Program-made: the position numbers and the translations under genes
Shown here: positions 62,542-64,000 of the stretch, piece after piece
Layout of the letters: each line of letters begins with the position of its first letter
Position numbering within the stretch: position 1 is the first letter of the stretch
The notes under the pieces: model-generated
Seen by the model: the letters and a program-made list of their open reading frames with translations, nothing else
What the model was told of the DNA's origin: nothing
Database searches by the model: none
Origin: Vibrio bivalvicida
GTDB lineage: Bacteria > Pseudomonadota > Gammaproteobacteria > Enterobacterales > Vibrionaceae
Direction: 5' to 3'
Assembly (NCBI RefSeq): GCF_001399455.2
Contig: NZ_LLEI02000006.1
Location: 1-64,000, forward strand
Length of the DNA stretch: 64,000 nucleotides

Positions 62542-64000
62542 ATGTCTGAAACTCATAATGCATTCCAACAACGTGTAACCAATATCGTTACCGATGCCAA
62601 GCTCTCTCCAAAACAGAAGAATCAATTTTTAGCGCTCGAAGCAGAGGCAAGTCTGCCTTACATGAAGGTATCAAAGGATGTCGTTGATGCTATGGAGGCA
62701 GGCATTTTGTGTGACATGTTTGAAGGCCATGCACCGTTTAAACCACGTTATGTTTTGCCAGATTACGCAAAGTTCTTAAAGCGCGGCTCTGAGTATTTAG
62801 AGCTGGAAGCCGCTAAAGATTTTGATGATGCTATCAACTTGCTGACCATTCTCTACCATCATGTCCCATCGGTGACCAACATCCCCGTCTACTTAGGGCA
62901 ATTAGATGATGTTCTACTGCCGTACGTTGGAAATCTCAGTGAAGAGGAGCTTTATACCAAGCTTAAACGATTCTGGATTATGCTAGATAGAACACTGCCA
63001 GATGCGTTTATGCATGTAAACATTGGTCCAACAGATAATATCATTTGCCGAACCATCCTACGAGTCGACTCAGAGTTAAAGCAAATCGCTCCGAACTTAA
63101 CCTTTATGTACGAGGCGAACGTCACCCCAGATGACTTGCTCAGACAAGCGACGGCAAATATTTGCGAGTGCAGTAAGCCTCATATCGCCAATTACCCAAT
63201 GCATGCGGCCGCTTATGGTGAAAAGAAATTCGGCATTGTTAGTTGTTACAATTCTCTGCCTCTTGCTGGTGGGTCGAATACCCTAGTGCGAATGAACCTA
63301 AAAGAAGTTGCATTGCGTTCAAAAGACAGAACAGATTTTCTAGATTATGTCTTGCCATCTTATAGTGAATTAATGATTGAGCTCATGGATGCGCGCAGCA
63401 GTCACCTGCACGAGAAATCGAACTTCTTCAAAGGCTTCTTAACAACAGAGGGCTTGGTTGAAGAGAATCGATTTGCACCGATGTATGGCATTTATGGTAT
63501 GGCCGAAGCGGTCAATATCTTGCTTGATAAAGAAGGTATCAATGAAAAATACGGGCATAGTCATCAGGCAAATCGACTCGCACTCGCAATATCTGAAAAG
63601 CTCGCTCACCTCGTCGATAGTAGCCCAGTGAAATATGGCTTAGAGGGCAAGGCACTGCTTCATGCTCAGGGCGGGATCAGCTTGGATGAAGATGTGACAC
63701 CTGGTGTTCGTATCCCTTATGGCACCGAGCCAGATCCTGTGTCTTATGTTCAAGCAACCGCTGAGCAGCACAAATATTACACCTCTGGCATCAGTGATAT
63801 TTTGACCATAGATGAAACGGTGAAATCCAACCCCGAAGCTATGTTCAATTTGTGTAAAGGCGCTTTGAAGCAAGGTTTTAGGGAGTTTACCGCGAACGTT
63901 GCGTCTAATGATTTAGTCCGTGTTACGGGTTACATGATTAAGCTTTCTGATATCAATAAGTTTGCCGAGGAAGGCTCACGTAAAAACACTACTTTCTTGG
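62542..64000 (+). CDS. yjjI: YjjI-type glycyl radical enzyme, 3' end cut by window
   Basis: Read directly from the sequence: an open frame from ATG 62542 (GGATTATAGCC upstream) runs 486 codons to the window edge with no stop. It resembles E. coli YjjI (about 516 residues), a DUF3029 glycyl radical protein of unknown reaction. Recognisable blocks are ILCDMFEGHAPFKPRYVLPDYAKFL and NLLTILYHHVPSVTNIPVYLGQL. The C-terminal radical motif is RVTGY with G463, and the likely active-site cysteine is C235 in IVSCYNSLPLAGGSN. Oxygen-sensitive radical enzymes of this kind are made anaerobically and need an activating radical SAM enzyme (YjjW), expected just beyond the right edge. Confidence 0.85.
   Translation, partial: MSETHNAFQQRVTNIVTDAKLSPKQKNQFLALEAEASLPYMKVSKDVVDAMEAGILCDMFEGHAPFKPRYVLPDYAKFLKRGSEYLELEAAKDFDDAINLLTILYHHVPSVTNIPVYLGQLDDVLLPYVGNLSEEELYTKLKRFWIMLDRTLPDAFMHVNIGPTDNIICRTILRVDSELKQIAPNLTFMYEANVTPDDLLRQATANICECSKPHIANYPMHAAAYGEKKFGIVSCYNSLPLAGGSNTLVRMNLKEVALRSKDRTDFLDYVLPSYSELMIELMDARSSHLHEKSNFFKGFLTTEGLVEENRFAPMYGIYGMAEAVNILLDKEGINEKYGHSHQANRLALAISEKLAHLVDSSPVKYGLEGKALLHAQGGISLDEDVTPGVRIPYGTEPDPVSYVQATAEQHKYYTSGISDILTIDETVKSNPEAMFNLCKGALKQGFREFTANVASNDLVRVTGYMIKLSDINKFAEEGSRKNTTFL

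Overview
The window looks like a stretch of a Vibrio (Vibrionaceae) main chromosome. The evidence is the fused diaminobutyrate aminotransferase/decarboxylase with carboxynorspermidine dehydrogenase and decarboxylase (the Vibrio norspermidine route), ToxR/ToxS-like regulator pairs, a DUF2913-like protein, and the core block yfaE-nrdB-nrdA / ubiG / gyrA. GyrA carries the usual quinolone-sensitive residues Ser83 and Asp87. No rRNA, tRNA or CRISPR array was recognised.

Layout. (1) 1-9474: an AT-rich accessory island. Its left side holds IS5-type transposase debris, and near-identical 46-47 bp IS-end-like sequences lie in the same orientation at 9-55 and 9429-9474. It carries one tightly packed seven-gene operon: radical SAM enzyme, MFS exporter, SpeD-like pyruvoyl decarboxylase, two ATP-grasp ligases, a second radical SAM paralogue and a third ATP-grasp ligase. 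This is the best candidate for an undescribed system: an apparent small-molecule biosynthesis and export pathway. (2) 9868-12529: rplY, a family 2 glycosyltransferase, a DedA-LssY membrane protein. (3) 12736-19415: an RND efflux pump (adaptor plus permease) bracketed by two paralogous ToxR-like/ToxS-like pairs. (4) 19478-22805: a DUF481 outer-membrane protein and a PepSY / response regulator / histidine kinase group resembling Vibrio CarRS (VprAB). (5) 22875-27446: radD, rsuA, bcr and a DUF2913-like gene; radD-rsuA-bcr next to rplY recalls the enterobacterial order. (6) 27459-36182: an NAD(P)-binding DUF2867 protein divergent from a MATE exporter, an AttEFGH-like ABC transporter operon, and nhaA. 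(7) 36245-42361: TolC-like and OmpA-like genes divergent from a LapA-type cadherin-repeat adhesin. (8) 42874-48379: the norspermidine operon. (9) 48430-51966: an ACT-domain regulator, a DUF3943 protein, a CinA-family protein and a small unknown. (10) 52009-59901: yfaE-nrdB-nrdA, ubiG and gyrA. (11) 60103-64000: a small membrane protein, a chemoreceptor, and a YjjI-type glycyl radical enzyme that runs off the right edge.

How parts work together. In the island, the SpeD-like enzyme could supply an amine, the ATP-grasp enzymes could build amide bonds, the HemN-like radical SAM enzymes could modify the carbon skeleton, and the MFS protein could export the product. This is inference from families; the product is unknown. 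In region 3, the regulator pairs probably sense an envelope signal and control the pump they flank. In region 7, the adhesin has a dialanine site of the LapG-cleaved type and a type I secretion C-terminus. The OmpA/TolC pair may be part of its secretion channel, but the ABC and adaptor components are not in the window.
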